Shown here: one piece after another, positions 15,151-22,492 of the stretch | Layout: every line of letters starts with the position of its first letter | Numbering within the stretch: the first letter of the stretch is position 1 | Assembly: GCA_036280295.1 (NCBI GenBank) | Contig: DASURA010000251.1 | Span: forward strand, 1 to 29,466 | From: AWTP1-13 sp036280295 | Lineage (GTDB): Bacteria; Pseudomonadota; Alphaproteobacteria; Rhizobiales; Hyphomicrobiaceae | Direction of reading: 5' to 3' | DNA length: 29,466 nt | Made by a program: the position numbers and the translations under genes | The notes under the pieces: generated by a model | What the model was told of the DNA's origin: nothing | The model's database searches: none | Seen by the model: the letters and a program-made list of their open reading frames with translations, nothing else

Positions 15151-16404
15151 ATGACCCAGATGATGAACCGGGCCGACCATATCCGCCTCACCTCGCATCC
15201 GGCGCCGGGCGGCAAACCGCGCTTCCCCGTCACCTGGGGCGCCACAAGCGCCCGCGAGCGCGGCCCTATCGTCGGCACGGTCTCGCGCCTGGCTGACCGC
15301 AACGCCATCGGCACCCACGGCGGCTCCTACGCTCTTTACCGGGCGCTGGCGGTCTCATCCGGAGCGCTCAATCCGCTGCGCCGGCCGGACCTCGCCAACA
15401 CCGAGCCGGCCGCCGCCATCGGTCCGTTCGCGCAGTGGGCCGGAGCACGCACCATCGTCTCGCTCGACCCTTGGGGCCACTTGGCGGCTGAGGATTTCCA
15501 TACCGAGATCGCCGAGGGTACGGACGTCCGTCCCAGCATCGCCGTCACGCGCGCCCGTCTCGATATTCCCGAGATCCGTGAAGCCCTGGGCGTCGGTCGC
15601 TTGAAGTGCGATGGCACGGTGCTGCATGCCGGCGGCGCCATCTCGGTGGTCAAGGCCGCCATCGATCCGGTCTGGTATCTGCCGGGTATCGCCGAGCGCT
15701 TTGGCACCAGCGAGACCAGCCTGCGCCGCACCCTGTTCGAGCAGACCGCCGGCATGTTCCCGGAGCTGGTCACGCGGCCCGACCTCGCCGTGTTCCTGCC
15801 GCCGATTGGGGGCACCACCGTCTACCTGTTCGGCGACGTGGAGAAGCTCGCCCAACCGGCCACCCGCATCACCTGCCGCGTCCACGACGAGTGCAACGGC
15901 TCAGACGTGTTCGGCTCCGACATCTGCACCTGCCGGCCCTATCTGGTGCACGGCATAGAGGAATGCGTGCGTGAGGCACAGGCCGGCGGTCTCGGCGTGA
16001 TCGTCTACAACCGCAAGGAAGGCCGGGCGCTGGGCGAGGTGACGAAATTCCTCGTCTATAATGCCAGAAAGCGCGGCGGAGACGCCGCCAGCGCCTACTT
16101 CGAACGCACCGAGTGCGTGGCCGGCGTCCAGGACGCGCGCTTCCAGCAGCTGATGCCGGATGTGCTGCACTGGCTCGGCCTCAGGCGCATCGACCGCTTC
16201 GTGTCCATGAGCGACATGAAGCACGATGCGCTCACCAGCCAGGGCATCGCCATCATCGAGCGGGTGCCGATCCCCGACGAGCTGGTGCCGGCCGACGCCC
16301 AGGTGGAGATCGTCGCCAAGAAGGCCGCCGGCTACTACTCGGCACCCCTGGCCGCGGCGCAAGACCCGACGGACACGATCGGCCGTGGGCTCGAGCAGAG
16401 CTGA
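15151..16404 (+). CDS. urc1: Urc1, GTP cyclohydrolase II-like pyrimidine catabolism enzyme
   Basis: 417 residues from ATG 15151 (GGGGG just upstream); the frame continues upstream without similarity. About 240 extra N-terminal residues precede a GTP cyclohydrolase II-like domain, whereas ordinary RibA is about 200 residues. The zinc cysteines are kept: RVHDEC (C248), then SDICTC (C259, C261). The catalytic-type Asp/Arg pair appears as D328/R330 (QDARFQQLMPDVLHWLG). The QEGRGIG motif reads RKEGRALGEVTKFLVYNARKRG, and the NNPxK motif of RibA is replaced by SMSDMKHD. These features match Urc1 of the yeast URC uracil-degradation pathway as I remember it. The DUF1688 gene and a uracil phosphoribosyltransferase follow, which settles the assignment over riboflavin synthesis. 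Substrate is probably a uracil nucleotide. Confidence 0.9.
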   Translation: MTQMMNRADHIRLTSHPAPGGKPRFPVTWGATSARERGPIVGTVSRLADRNAIGTHGGSYALYRALAVSSGALNPLRRPDLANTEPAAAIGPFAQWAGARTIVSLDPWGHLAAEDFHTEIAEGTDVRPSIAVTRARLDIPEIREALGVGRLKCDGTVLHAGGAISVVKAAIDPVWYLPGIAERFGTSETSLRRTLFEQTAGMFPELVTRPDLAVFLPPIGGTTVYLFGDVEKLAQPATRITCRVHDECNGSDVFGSDICTCRPYLVHGIEECVREAQAGGLGVIVYNRKEGRALGEVTKFLVYNARKRGGDAASAYFERTECVAGVQDARFQQLMPDVLHWLGLRRIDRFVSMSDMKHDALTSQGIAIIERVPIPDELVPADAQVEIVAKKAAGYYSAPLAAAQDPTDTIGRGLEQS

Positions 16405-16474
16405 GTAGGTTGGCGCCGGCATCTGCGGTCCCGCTGACAGCGATGCGCGTAACCCGACCGACATGGAGAGACCC

Positions 16475-17725
16475 ATGCAGCCCGCCTCGGCAGCAGCCCT
16501 TACGCTTTTGAGCGCCCAGGCGGTGCGGGAGCGCGCGCATCGCCTGCTGGAGCTCGGGCTGCGGGGAATGCTTGAGCACTTCCGCGTCGATCTTGCCAGG
16601 CTGGAGACCGCAGCCGATCTCACCATCGAGGTCATGCGCACGGCCTATCCGACCCTTGACGTGCCGTTCCATTCGCGCTGGCGCCATTTCGTGGTGGACG
16701 GTACGGATCGCTGGCAGCGCGTTGCGGCCGAGCACGCACGCGACCCCGGCTGGCGCGATCCGGCGGAGCGGGCGCGGGCCGCCTTTGACCTCGCCATTGT
16801 CAGCGTCCTCCTGGACGCCGGGGCAGGTCCCGATTGGTCGTATCTGGACTATGGAACCGAGACGCGCATCGGCCGCTCGGAAGGCCTGGCGCTGGCGAGC
16901 CTGGTCATGTTCGCAGGTGGCGCTTTATCCGCCGATCCCGACGGCGACACACTGCGGGTCGATGCATCCGAGCTGCAGTCTATGACGGTGGAGAAACTGA
17001 GCCGGATGCTCCAGGTCGATGCCGCCAATCCGCTGCCCGGCGTGGAGGGGCGGGTGGCGCTGCTGCGCCGGCTCGGTGCCGCGGTCGCTGCGGCCCCTGA
17101 GGTCTTTGCGCTCCGCGATTCACCGCGTCCGGGCGGTCTCGTCGACCATCTCATCGCCAGCGCACGCCACAGCGCTATCGCCGCGCCCGATGTGCTGAAG
17201 GCTGTGCTGCAGCATCTCGGCCCGATCTGGCCCTCGCGCCTGGAGCTCGACGGCGTCCCGCTCGGCGACTGCTGGCGCCATCCTGCGCTCGTCACCGACG
17301 ACGCCACGTCCAGGCTCGTGCCGCTGCATAAGCTCTCGCAATGGCTCACCTATTCGCTGCTGGAGCCGCTGCAGGAGGCGGGCCTCGCCGTGACCGAGGT
17401 CGACGGTCTCACCGGCCTCGCCGAATACCGCAACGGCGGGCTCTTCATCGATACCGGCGTGCTCGTCCTGCGCGATCCGGCCGAGGCCCGGCGTCCGCAC
17501 CAGGTGGATGCGGCGCTGGTGGTGGAATGGCGCGCCCTTACCGTCGCCCTGCTCGACCGGCTGGCGGCCCTCGTGCGCCAGCGGCTAAAAATGGATGCCG
17601 AGGCGCTGCCCCTGGCCAAGGTCCTGCAGGGCGGCACCTGGGCCGCGGGCCGCCGGATCGCCCGCGAGCGCCGCCCCGACGGCGCACCGCCCCTGACGAT
17701 CGTCAGCGACGGCACAGTCTTTTAG
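16475..17725 (+). CDS. urc4: Urc4, DUF1688 protein of pyrimidine degradation
   Basis: 416 residues. ATG 16475 is used because GGAG lies 6 bases before it; ATG 16463 has no site. The DUF1688 hallmarks are LGLRGMLEHFRVDLARLETAADLTIEVMRTAYP near the start, PFHSRWRHF (about 64-72), SVLLDAGAGPDWSY (about 110-123), GRSEGLALASLVMF, and a C-terminal TYSLLEPLQEAGL with EYRNGGLFIDTGVL. In yeast, URC4 is required together with URC1 for growth on uracil as nitrogen source; its chemistry is, to my knowledge, unknown. No signal peptide, so cytoplasmic. It lies 70 bases after urc1 and 24 before upp on the same strand. The charged and aromatic conserved patches suggest an enzyme, not a structural protein, but this is inference. 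Confidence 0.9.
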   Translation: MQPASAAALTLLSAQAVRERAHRLLELGLRGMLEHFRVDLARLETAADLTIEVMRTAYPTLDVPFHSRWRHFVVDGTDRWQRVAAEHARDPGWRDPAERARAAFDLAIVSVLLDAGAGPDWSYLDYGTETRIGRSEGLALASLVMFAGGALSADPDGDTLRVDASELQSMTVEKLSRMLQVDAANPLPGVEGRVALLRRLGAAVAAAPEVFALRDSPRPGGLVDHLIASARHSAIAAPDVLKAVLQHLGPIWPSRLELDGVPLGDCWRHPALVTDDATSRLVPLHKLSQWLTYSLLEPLQEAGLAVTEVDGLTGLAEYRNGGLFIDTGVLVLRDPAEARRPHQVDAALVVEWRALTVALLDRLAALVRQRLKMDAEALPLAKVLQGGTWAAGRRIARERRPDGAPPLTIVSDGTVF

Positions 17726-17749
17726 GCCAAGATAAGGACGGAGAGCGTC

Positions 17750-18379
17750 ATGGACGGCGTCACCGTAGTCGAGCACCCATTGGTGCAGCACAAGCTCACC
17801 CTGATCCGCGACAAGTCCCGCTCGACCAAGTCGTTCCGGGAGCTGCTGAAAGAGATCGGCATGCTGCTGTGCTACGAGGTGACGCGCGATCTGCCGCTCA
17901 CCGAGGTCGAGGTCGAGACGCCGCTTGCCCGCGCCAAGGCGCGCTGCATCGCCGGCAAGAAGCTGGTGCTGGCTCCGGTTCTGCGCGCCGGCGCCACCTT
18001 CGTCGAAGGGATGCTGGACCTTGTGCCGAGCGCCCGCGTTGCCCACGCCGGCCTCTACCGCGAGCCGGAGACGTTCGTGGCCGTCGAATACTTCTTCAAG
18101 GCGCCGGCTGATGTTGCCGAGCGGATGGTGATCGTGGCCTCGCCGGTGGTCGCCACCGGCAACACCGCCGTGGCGGCGATCGACAGACTGAAGGAGTCCG
18201 GCGCCCACGATATCCGCCTGGTCTCGCTGCTGGGGGCGCCGCAGGGCTTCGAGCGCCTGCGCGCCCTGCACCCCGACGTGCCGATCTGGACCGCCGCCAT
18301 CGACGCCACGCTGGATGCGCGCGGCTACATACTGCCCGGTCTCGGCGACGCCGGGGACCGCGCCTACGGCACGCGTTGA
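17750..18379 (+). CDS. upp: Uracil phosphoribosyltransferase (Urc6-type Upp)
   Basis: 209 residues from ATG 17750 with GGAG upstream. It makes UMP from uracil and PRPP. The N-terminus HPLVQHKLTLIRDKSRSTKSFRELLKEIGMLLCYE, LVLAPVLRAGATFVEGML, GLYREPET and the uracil-binding end GYILPGLGDAGDRAYGT are all Upp. The PRPP loop reads SPVVATGNTA (131-140) where the usual sequence is DPMLATGGSA: the Asp is Ser131 and a Gly is Asn. As last gene of the urc1-urc4-upp set it corresponds to yeast URC6 and would feed uracil into degradation as UMP, rather than only salvage. It converges on the PAN-like gene with a 9-base gap. Confidence 0.93.
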   Translation: MDGVTVVEHPLVQHKLTLIRDKSRSTKSFRELLKEIGMLLCYEVTRDLPLTEVEVETPLARAKARCIAGKKLVLAPVLRAGATFVEGMLDLVPSARVAHAGLYREPETFVAVEYFFKAPADVAERMVIVASPVVATGNTAVAAIDRLKESGAHDIRLVSLLGAPQGFERLRALHPDVPIWTAAIDATLDARGYILPGLGDAGDRAYGTR

Positions 18380-18388
18380 CCGGCGAGC

Positions 18389-18781
18389 CTATTCGCCGTT
18401 GCCCGGAGGACCGGTGCGGACCACGCCGGATGTGCGTCCGGGCCGGTTACCGGACTGCCGGTCGATCAGGCCGGCGCCCAGCACGCACACGCGCTGCAGC
18501 TTGAAGGAGTAGAGACCGGCATCCTTGAAGCTGGCGTCGTAGTAGGTCCAGCCGGTGCAGCGATGATCATGCACGCAGCGGTCGCGGCAGGCGCGGGCCG
18601 ACTCCACGCGCGGGAAGGGCTCGAAGTAGCGGTAGAACGTCAGCGAGGCATTGCGCTCCCAGGTCGATCGGCGCTCATCGCCGTCGTTCTGTGCGTGCAG
18701 GCGGCCAAGCCACGGCATCGCCGACAATGCCAGCGCCGCGACGGCCGAGGCCGCAAGCCGCGAGAGTGCCGGAGGACGCAT
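18389..18781 (-). CDS. Exported PAN/Apple-like small protein
   Basis: 130 residues from ATG 18781 (AGAG 8 bases upstream; ATG 18787 two codons earlier is nearly equal). A signal peptide covers about residues 1-30 (MRPPALSRLAASAVAALALSAMPWLGRLHA). The mature part has WERNASLTFYRYFEPFPRVESARACRDRCVHDHRCTGWTYYD and a later RVCVLGAG, the Cys spacing and GWTY core typical of PAN/Apple modules, which bind protein or carbohydrate outside the cytoplasm. The rest is Gly/Arg-rich and probably disordered. Alone in this region; role unknown. Confidence 0.75.
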   Translation of the reverse strand: MRPPALSRLAASAVAALALSAMPWLGRLHAQNDGDERRSTWERNASLTFYRYFEPFPRVESARACRDRCVHDHRCTGWTYYDASFKDAGLYSFKLQRVCVLGAGLIDRQSGNRPGRTSGVVRTGPPGNGE

Positions 18782-19147
18782 CACCATTTCTCTGGATGGG
18801 CAAGGCTCGTAGGGCTGTTGAGCAGACCGTTCTCGGCTATCCGATAGACGGCTTTCATCCCCCTTCGCAATCACCCAGCGTGATGCGCCTGCGTGCCGTT
18901 GATTCTTGCAGAAGCAACCGTTGCATGCAGGTCGATCCCACGCCTCAAACGAGACCGATGGCGGAGGCGCTGGCCGGAATGGTCCCGAGCCAGATCAACA
19001 GCGGTGGCAGAGAGAAGGCAGGCGTCCCGAGCGCTGCGAGATGTACGCCAGCGAAGCCGTCGATGGTCCTTTCACACGCTGAGCTGTCGTAACGGGGCCA
19101 GGTGCTTTGGCGCAGGCATGTCGGCGGCACCTGCATGCCGGCTGAAT
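18782..19147. other. 366-base gap without a recognised gene
   Basis: It lies between the start of the PAN-like gene and the end of the CaiB-like gene, both on the minus strand. Open frames cross it on both strands, but none has a good ribosome-binding site or recognisable similarity. A minus-strand stretch around 18945-19060 reads as a hydrophobic segment (PAFSLPPLLIWLGTIPASASAIGLV), too short and isolated to call. The promoter of the PAN-like gene should lie at its left end. Confidence 0.5.
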
Positions 19148-20335
19148 TCAAGCCGTCCCGTTGCGCCCCAGCACCGCCGCGATCTCCGCCTCGCTGCAGC
19201 CGGCCTCGCGCAGCACGGCCTCGGTGTCGGCGCCCAGGCCAGGCGGAGGAAGATCCGCCGCGGTCTCCACGCCCTCCATGGTGACGGCCTGCCGCAGCGT
19301 TCGCCTGACCGGCGTCTCGGCGGTGAAATTGCAGTCGAAGAAGCCCACGTCGTTGAGGTGGGCATCGCCCATCAGGTCCTGCGGCGAGCGCACCGGCGAG
19401 TGCGGGATGTCGAGCCGCTCGAAGGTGGCAAGCCATTCCGCGGACGTGCGCTCAGGCATCGCCTCGGCGATGATGTCGTACAGCTCGTCGATGTGCCGGC
19501 TGCGCTCGGTGGCGCTCTTGAACCACGGGCGCTCGACCACGTCGGTGCGGCCGATCTCGACCAGGATCCGCGTCCAGTTGCGCTCGCTGTAGGGCAGCAC
19601 GCCGACCCAGCCGTCCTTCGTCTTATACGGGCGGCGGCCGCGCGAGAGCACCCGCGCGTAGCCCACATCGCCGTCGTCGGCGAAGGTGGCCGCGCCCAGG
19701 TGCTCGGAGAGGCTGAAGGCGGCCATCAGCTCGAACATGGGTACCTCGATATAGCCTGGCACCTCGCCGGTACGCTCGCGGTAGAGCAGCCCCGCGAGCA
19801 CGGCATAAACGAGATGCAGCCCGGAGACCTTGTCGGCGGCGATGGTGGGCGCGTAAACCGGGGCGCCGTCGCGCATCTGGGACAGGCCGGCGAAGCCCGA
19901 CCCGGCCTGGATCACATCGTCGTAGGCCGGCTTGCCGGCATAGCGGCCGTGCCGGCCGAAGCCGATCGCCGCCGCGTAGATGATGCGCGGGTTGGCGGCG
20001 CGCACCGCCTTGAAGGTGAAGCCCAGCTTGTCCATCGCCTCCTGGCGCATGTTGTGGACGAAGGCGTCGGCCGTCGGCAGCAGCTTCATCAGTGCGGCGC
20101 GGCCGGCCTCGCTCTTGAGATCGAGCGCCACCGAGCGCTTGTTGCGGTTGAAGTTGGAGAAGATCGCCGAGATGCCGGGCGCCGCCACCGGCGCAACCGG
20201 GCGCATGCTGTCGCCCTCGGGCGGCTCCACCTTGATCACCTCGGCCCCGAGATCGCCCAGGATCTGCGTGCCGTACGGCCCCAGGATGACAGCTGTGAGG
20301 TCGAGAATGCGCAGGCCTTTGAGCAGGGGGATCAT
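19148..20335 (-). CDS. CaiB/BaiF family (class III) CoA-transferase
   Basis: 395 residues from ATG 20335. The start LLKGLRILDLTAVILGPYGTQILGDLGAEVIKVEPPEGD is the classical CaiB/BaiF opening. The catalytic Asp lies in KPAYDDVIQAGSGFAGL (about residues 157-160). The protein continues with the usual pattern to residue 395, a normal length. These enzymes move CoA from a donor such as succinyl-CoA to a free acid through aspartyl-CoA anhydride. Substrate not readable from sequence; relatives act on carnitine, formate/oxalate, mesaconate, citramalate or itaconate. The same-strand MaoC and CitE genes at 13396-14747 would be fitting partners, though the URC cluster lies between. Confidence 0.92.
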   Translation of the reverse strand: MIPLLKGLRILDLTAVILGPYGTQILGDLGAEVIKVEPPEGDSMRPVAPVAAPGISAIFSNFNRNKRSVALDLKSEAGRAALMKLLPTADAFVHNMRQEAMDKLGFTFKAVRAANPRIIYAAAIGFGRHGRYAGKPAYDDVIQAGSGFAGLSQMRDGAPVYAPTIAADKVSGLHLVYAVLAGLLYRERTGEVPGYIEVPMFELMAAFSLSEHLGAATFADDGDVGYARVLSRGRRPYKTKDGWVGVLPYSERNWTRILVEIGRTDVVERPWFKSATERSRHIDELYDIIAEAMPERTSAEWLATFERLDIPHSPVRSPQDLMGDAHLNDVGFFDCNFTAETPVRRTLRQAVTMEGVETAADLPPPGLGADTEAVLREAGCSEAEIAAVLGRNGTA

Positions 20336-20444
20336 GTCCGGGGCCGTGTATGAGATAGGACTGGGAAGGCAACGTTACACGCCCAAGGCTGAAGCGCCTA
20401 CTGCGACGGCTGCGACGGGTCAGGCCCGCCCCGTCTCGCCCCGG

Positions 20445-21914
20445 TCACTCGGTGCCGCCTCTCTCGCGGATGAGCTCGGCGAAATCCGCTCGGTCGAAGT
20501 GGACGGCCCAGCGGAGGGCTGTCGCCTTGAACTTATCGTCGCGGATGTTCGGGTCGGCGCCGGCGTCGAGCAGCAGGCGAGCGATGTCGATGGCGCCGCT
20601 CTCGACGGTCATCTGCAGGGCGGTATGATTGCAGTCCCACATGGACCGTTTGGCATTGACATCGATGCCGTGCGCCAGCAGCCACTGCAGCGCGGGCAGG
20701 TTGCGCTTGCTGACAGCCCGGTGCAGGGCAATCGTGTCGGCGCCGTCCGGGCCGATGCGCGCCGGATCCTCGCGCAGCATCGCCTCCGCCTCGGCCAGCC
20801 GCCCCATATTGACGGCCGTCAGCAGGTCAAGCCTCGCACCGGCAGCCAGAAGAGCCGAAACGATGGCCTCGCCGGCGTGCTCCTGAGCGGCCGTGGTGAG
20901 CGCGGTGGCACCGGTCGCATCGGTTGCGTTGGGATCGGCGCCCAGCTCCAGCAGCAGCTCGACCATCCCTGGCCGCTTTTTGACCGCGGCATGATGCAGG
21001 GGCGTCCGGCGATGCTCGTTACGCGTCAAGCGCACGGTGAGCAGAGATGGATCGCTAGCGATCATGGCCCGCAACTCGGCTGGACGATCGAGCGCAATCG
21101 CGGTCCACACGTTGAGCGTCGCACCATGATCCAGGAGATAGGCAGCAACATCCTCACGCACCTTCTTGAAGCAGGTGGCCCAGCCGAGCACGCCCACGCC
21201 GTGATCGTCTCCCCTGGCCTCGATGTCCGCACCGGCCTCGACCAGCAGGCCGATGGTCTCCAGGTCGCCGTGCGAGGCCGCGAAATGCAGGGGCGTCGCG
21301 TTGTCGGGAAATTCGCGCGCGTCGAGGTCGGCGCCCCGTTCGATCAGAAGCCGGATGGCGGCATGCTGGTTGCGAATCGTCGCCAGATGCAGCGCCGTGG
21401 CCTTCGGAAAGCCGAGGCCGCCGAGCGCATCGATCAGGTCCAGGTGCGCATCGAGCAGGGCCGCGAGCGCCGCCACGTCGCCGGACTGTGCGGCGACGAT
21501 GATGGCGCGATTCGCCTTTGCCTTGTGTTCGGGCCGATTGATCTTTCCGCCTTGCACGTCATTGGTCAGCAGCTCAATGGCCTCGTGGCGCAGCTCCTTG
21601 GCGATCTGGTGGATCGTGCGGCCGTCGGCATCGGGCGTCGCGGGATCGAAGCCCGAGGCAAAGGCACGCCGGACAGCCTCGACGTCGCCGGCGCGGGTCG
21701 CTGCAAACACGTGGGCGGCCACCGCCGTGGGGCTCAGCATGTCGATGTGCGCCTTCAGCGCGCGCCAGCTCGGGAAGCCGTACTCGAGGGCGACGGCAAG
21801 CTGCGCTTCATGCAGCCGCGCGCCGGGTCTGGCTGTACGCAGCTCCGCGAGCCGCTTCTTGGCGGCTTTCCGCAGCCAGACGAGATTGGGATGGGCAGGC
21901 AGGGCCCGGGGCAT
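20445..21914 (-). CDS. Ankyrin-repeat protein
   Basis: 489 residues. The N-terminal module (LRKAAKKRLAELRTARPGARLHEAQLAVALEYGFPSWRALKAHID, about 14-58) is often found ahead of ankyrin repeats in proteobacteria. Ankyrin repeats follow from about 65 to the end, for example TALHLATIRNQHAAIRLLIERGADLD, TPLHFAASHGDLETIGLLVEAGADIE, TPLHHAAVKKRPGMVELLLELGADPN and TALQMTVESGAIDIARLLLDAGADPN. No signal peptide or membrane segment, so cytoplasmic, probably a protein-protein interaction scaffold; the partner is unknown. ATG 21914 is preceded by AAGAAGG, which lies inside a 10-bp hairpin stem, suggesting translational control. A possible promoter is at 22046-22075. Confidence 0.92.
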   Translation of the reverse strand: MPRALPAHPNLVWLRKAAKKRLAELRTARPGARLHEAQLAVALEYGFPSWRALKAHIDMLSPTAVAAHVFAATRAGDVEAVRRAFASGFDPATPDADGRTIHQIAKELRHEAIELLTNDVQGGKINRPEHKAKANRAIIVAAQSGDVAALAALLDAHLDLIDALGGLGFPKATALHLATIRNQHAAIRLLIERGADLDAREFPDNATPLHFAASHGDLETIGLLVEAGADIEARGDDHGVGVLGWATCFKKVREDVAAYLLDHGATLNVWTAIALDRPAELRAMIASDPSLLTVRLTRNEHRRTPLHHAAVKKRPGMVELLLELGADPNATDATGATALTTAAQEHAGEAIVSALLAAGARLDLLTAVNMGRLAEAEAMLREDPARIGPDGADTIALHRAVSKRNLPALQWLLAHGIDVNAKRSMWDCNHTALQMTVESGAIDIARLLLDAGADPNIRDDKFKATALRWAVHFDRADFAELIRERGGTE

Positions 21915-21920
21915 GGCACA

Positions 21921-21969
21921 CCTTCTTTCTCTACGCCCGGCGACCGCACCTCTCGGGCCAGAAAGAAGG
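21921..21969 (-). promoter_or_regulatory. Hairpin masking the ribosome-binding site of the ankyrin gene
   Basis: On the minus strand, CCTTCTTTCT (21969-21960) is exactly complementary to AGAAAGAAGG (21930-21921), which contains the gene's AAGAAGG ribosome-binding site 6 bases before the ATG. A second 5-bp GCCCG/CGGGC stem (21954-21958 with 21935-21939) extends it inward. When folded, the site would be closed, as in RNA thermometers and translational switches. Confidence 0.55.
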
Positions 21970-22045
21970 GGATGTCAGCTCGATGCTGGAAGGGTGGGTT
22001 GAACCCTGCACGCGGTCCGTGGGCCGCCCAATCGGCCTGCAGGGA

Positions 22046-22075
22046 ACGCTAGTCTTCGCCTGAGTGCCAAGTCAA
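22046..22075 (-). promoter_or_regulatory. Candidate promoter of the ankyrin gene
   Basis: On the minus strand TTGACT (22075-22070) is followed after 18 bases by TAGCGT (22051-22046). It would start a transcript about 125 bases before the ankyrin ATG that contains the whole hairpin. The -35 is good, the -10 weak. Confidence 0.35.
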
Positions 22076-22349
22076 GGCCGGGATCGAGGGATGAGCCGAC
22101 ATTGGCGCCGCCTTGGCAGCTTTGCGAAACTTTACATTGAGGAGATGCGTCAGAAACCCTGCCGGTCCAGGTGAAGCGTGGGCGTGGGCGCCAGCCTCTC
22201 TTGAGCCCACGGGTCGCCGCCCCGCACCGGCACCGGCTCGTGGCGACCACGCCCGCCTCGGCAAGGGAACGACCCGATGATGCAATGCCACAAACACCGG
22301 TTTTTGAGCACGCTCAGGCAAAGACGCCGCAATTTGGCCGTTCTTGCGA

Positions 22350-22374
22350 GAAAACAGAACGGCTGTTCGTTTTC
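22350..22374. promoter_or_regulatory. Candidate TetR operator
   Basis: An imperfect palindrome with core ACAG-N5-CTGT (22354-22366), flanked by GAAA and TTTTC. It stands 120-140 bases before the TetR start, in the AT-richest stretch of the region, as expected for an autoregulatory operator of the pump operon. By-eye prediction. Confidence 0.35.
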
Positions 22375-22492
22375 TTTGCTGCAACGCAAGACGGGCTGCG
22401 CCCTGTGAGGGACGTCAGGGGCCGTGAGCGCGGGCAAACGTGCGATCGCGCCGGATGAGGGACAGCCGGATCGAGGGACCACCGGGGGAGCC

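Larger units (their letters stand above)
21915..22492. other. 578-base divergent region, ankyrin gene versus efflux operon
   Basis: No gene recognised. It holds the ankyrin leader with its hairpin (21921-21969), a minus-strand promoter candidate (22046-22075), a 12-bp palindrome TGAGCACGCTCA (22305-22316) and an imperfect palindrome at 22350-22374 on the side of the TetR gene. The middle (22080-22300) shows open frames in several phases without credible start sites. Confidence 0.5.

Noticed and set aside
15151..16404. Riboflavin biosynthesis RibA
   Set aside because: The long N-terminus, altered RKEGRALGEVTKF and missing NNPxK motifs, and the urc4/upp neighbours point to Urc1 instead.
18945..19060. 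Hydrophobic minus-strand segment that could be a relic of a membrane protein
   Set aside because: It is a single short stretch without conserved neighbours or a start site, so there is not enough to call a pseudogene.
18893..22052. Two long plus-strand frames (18893-20353 and 19980-22052)
   Set aside because: They oppose the CaiB-type transferase and the ankyrin gene, both certain, and show shadow composition without motifs.
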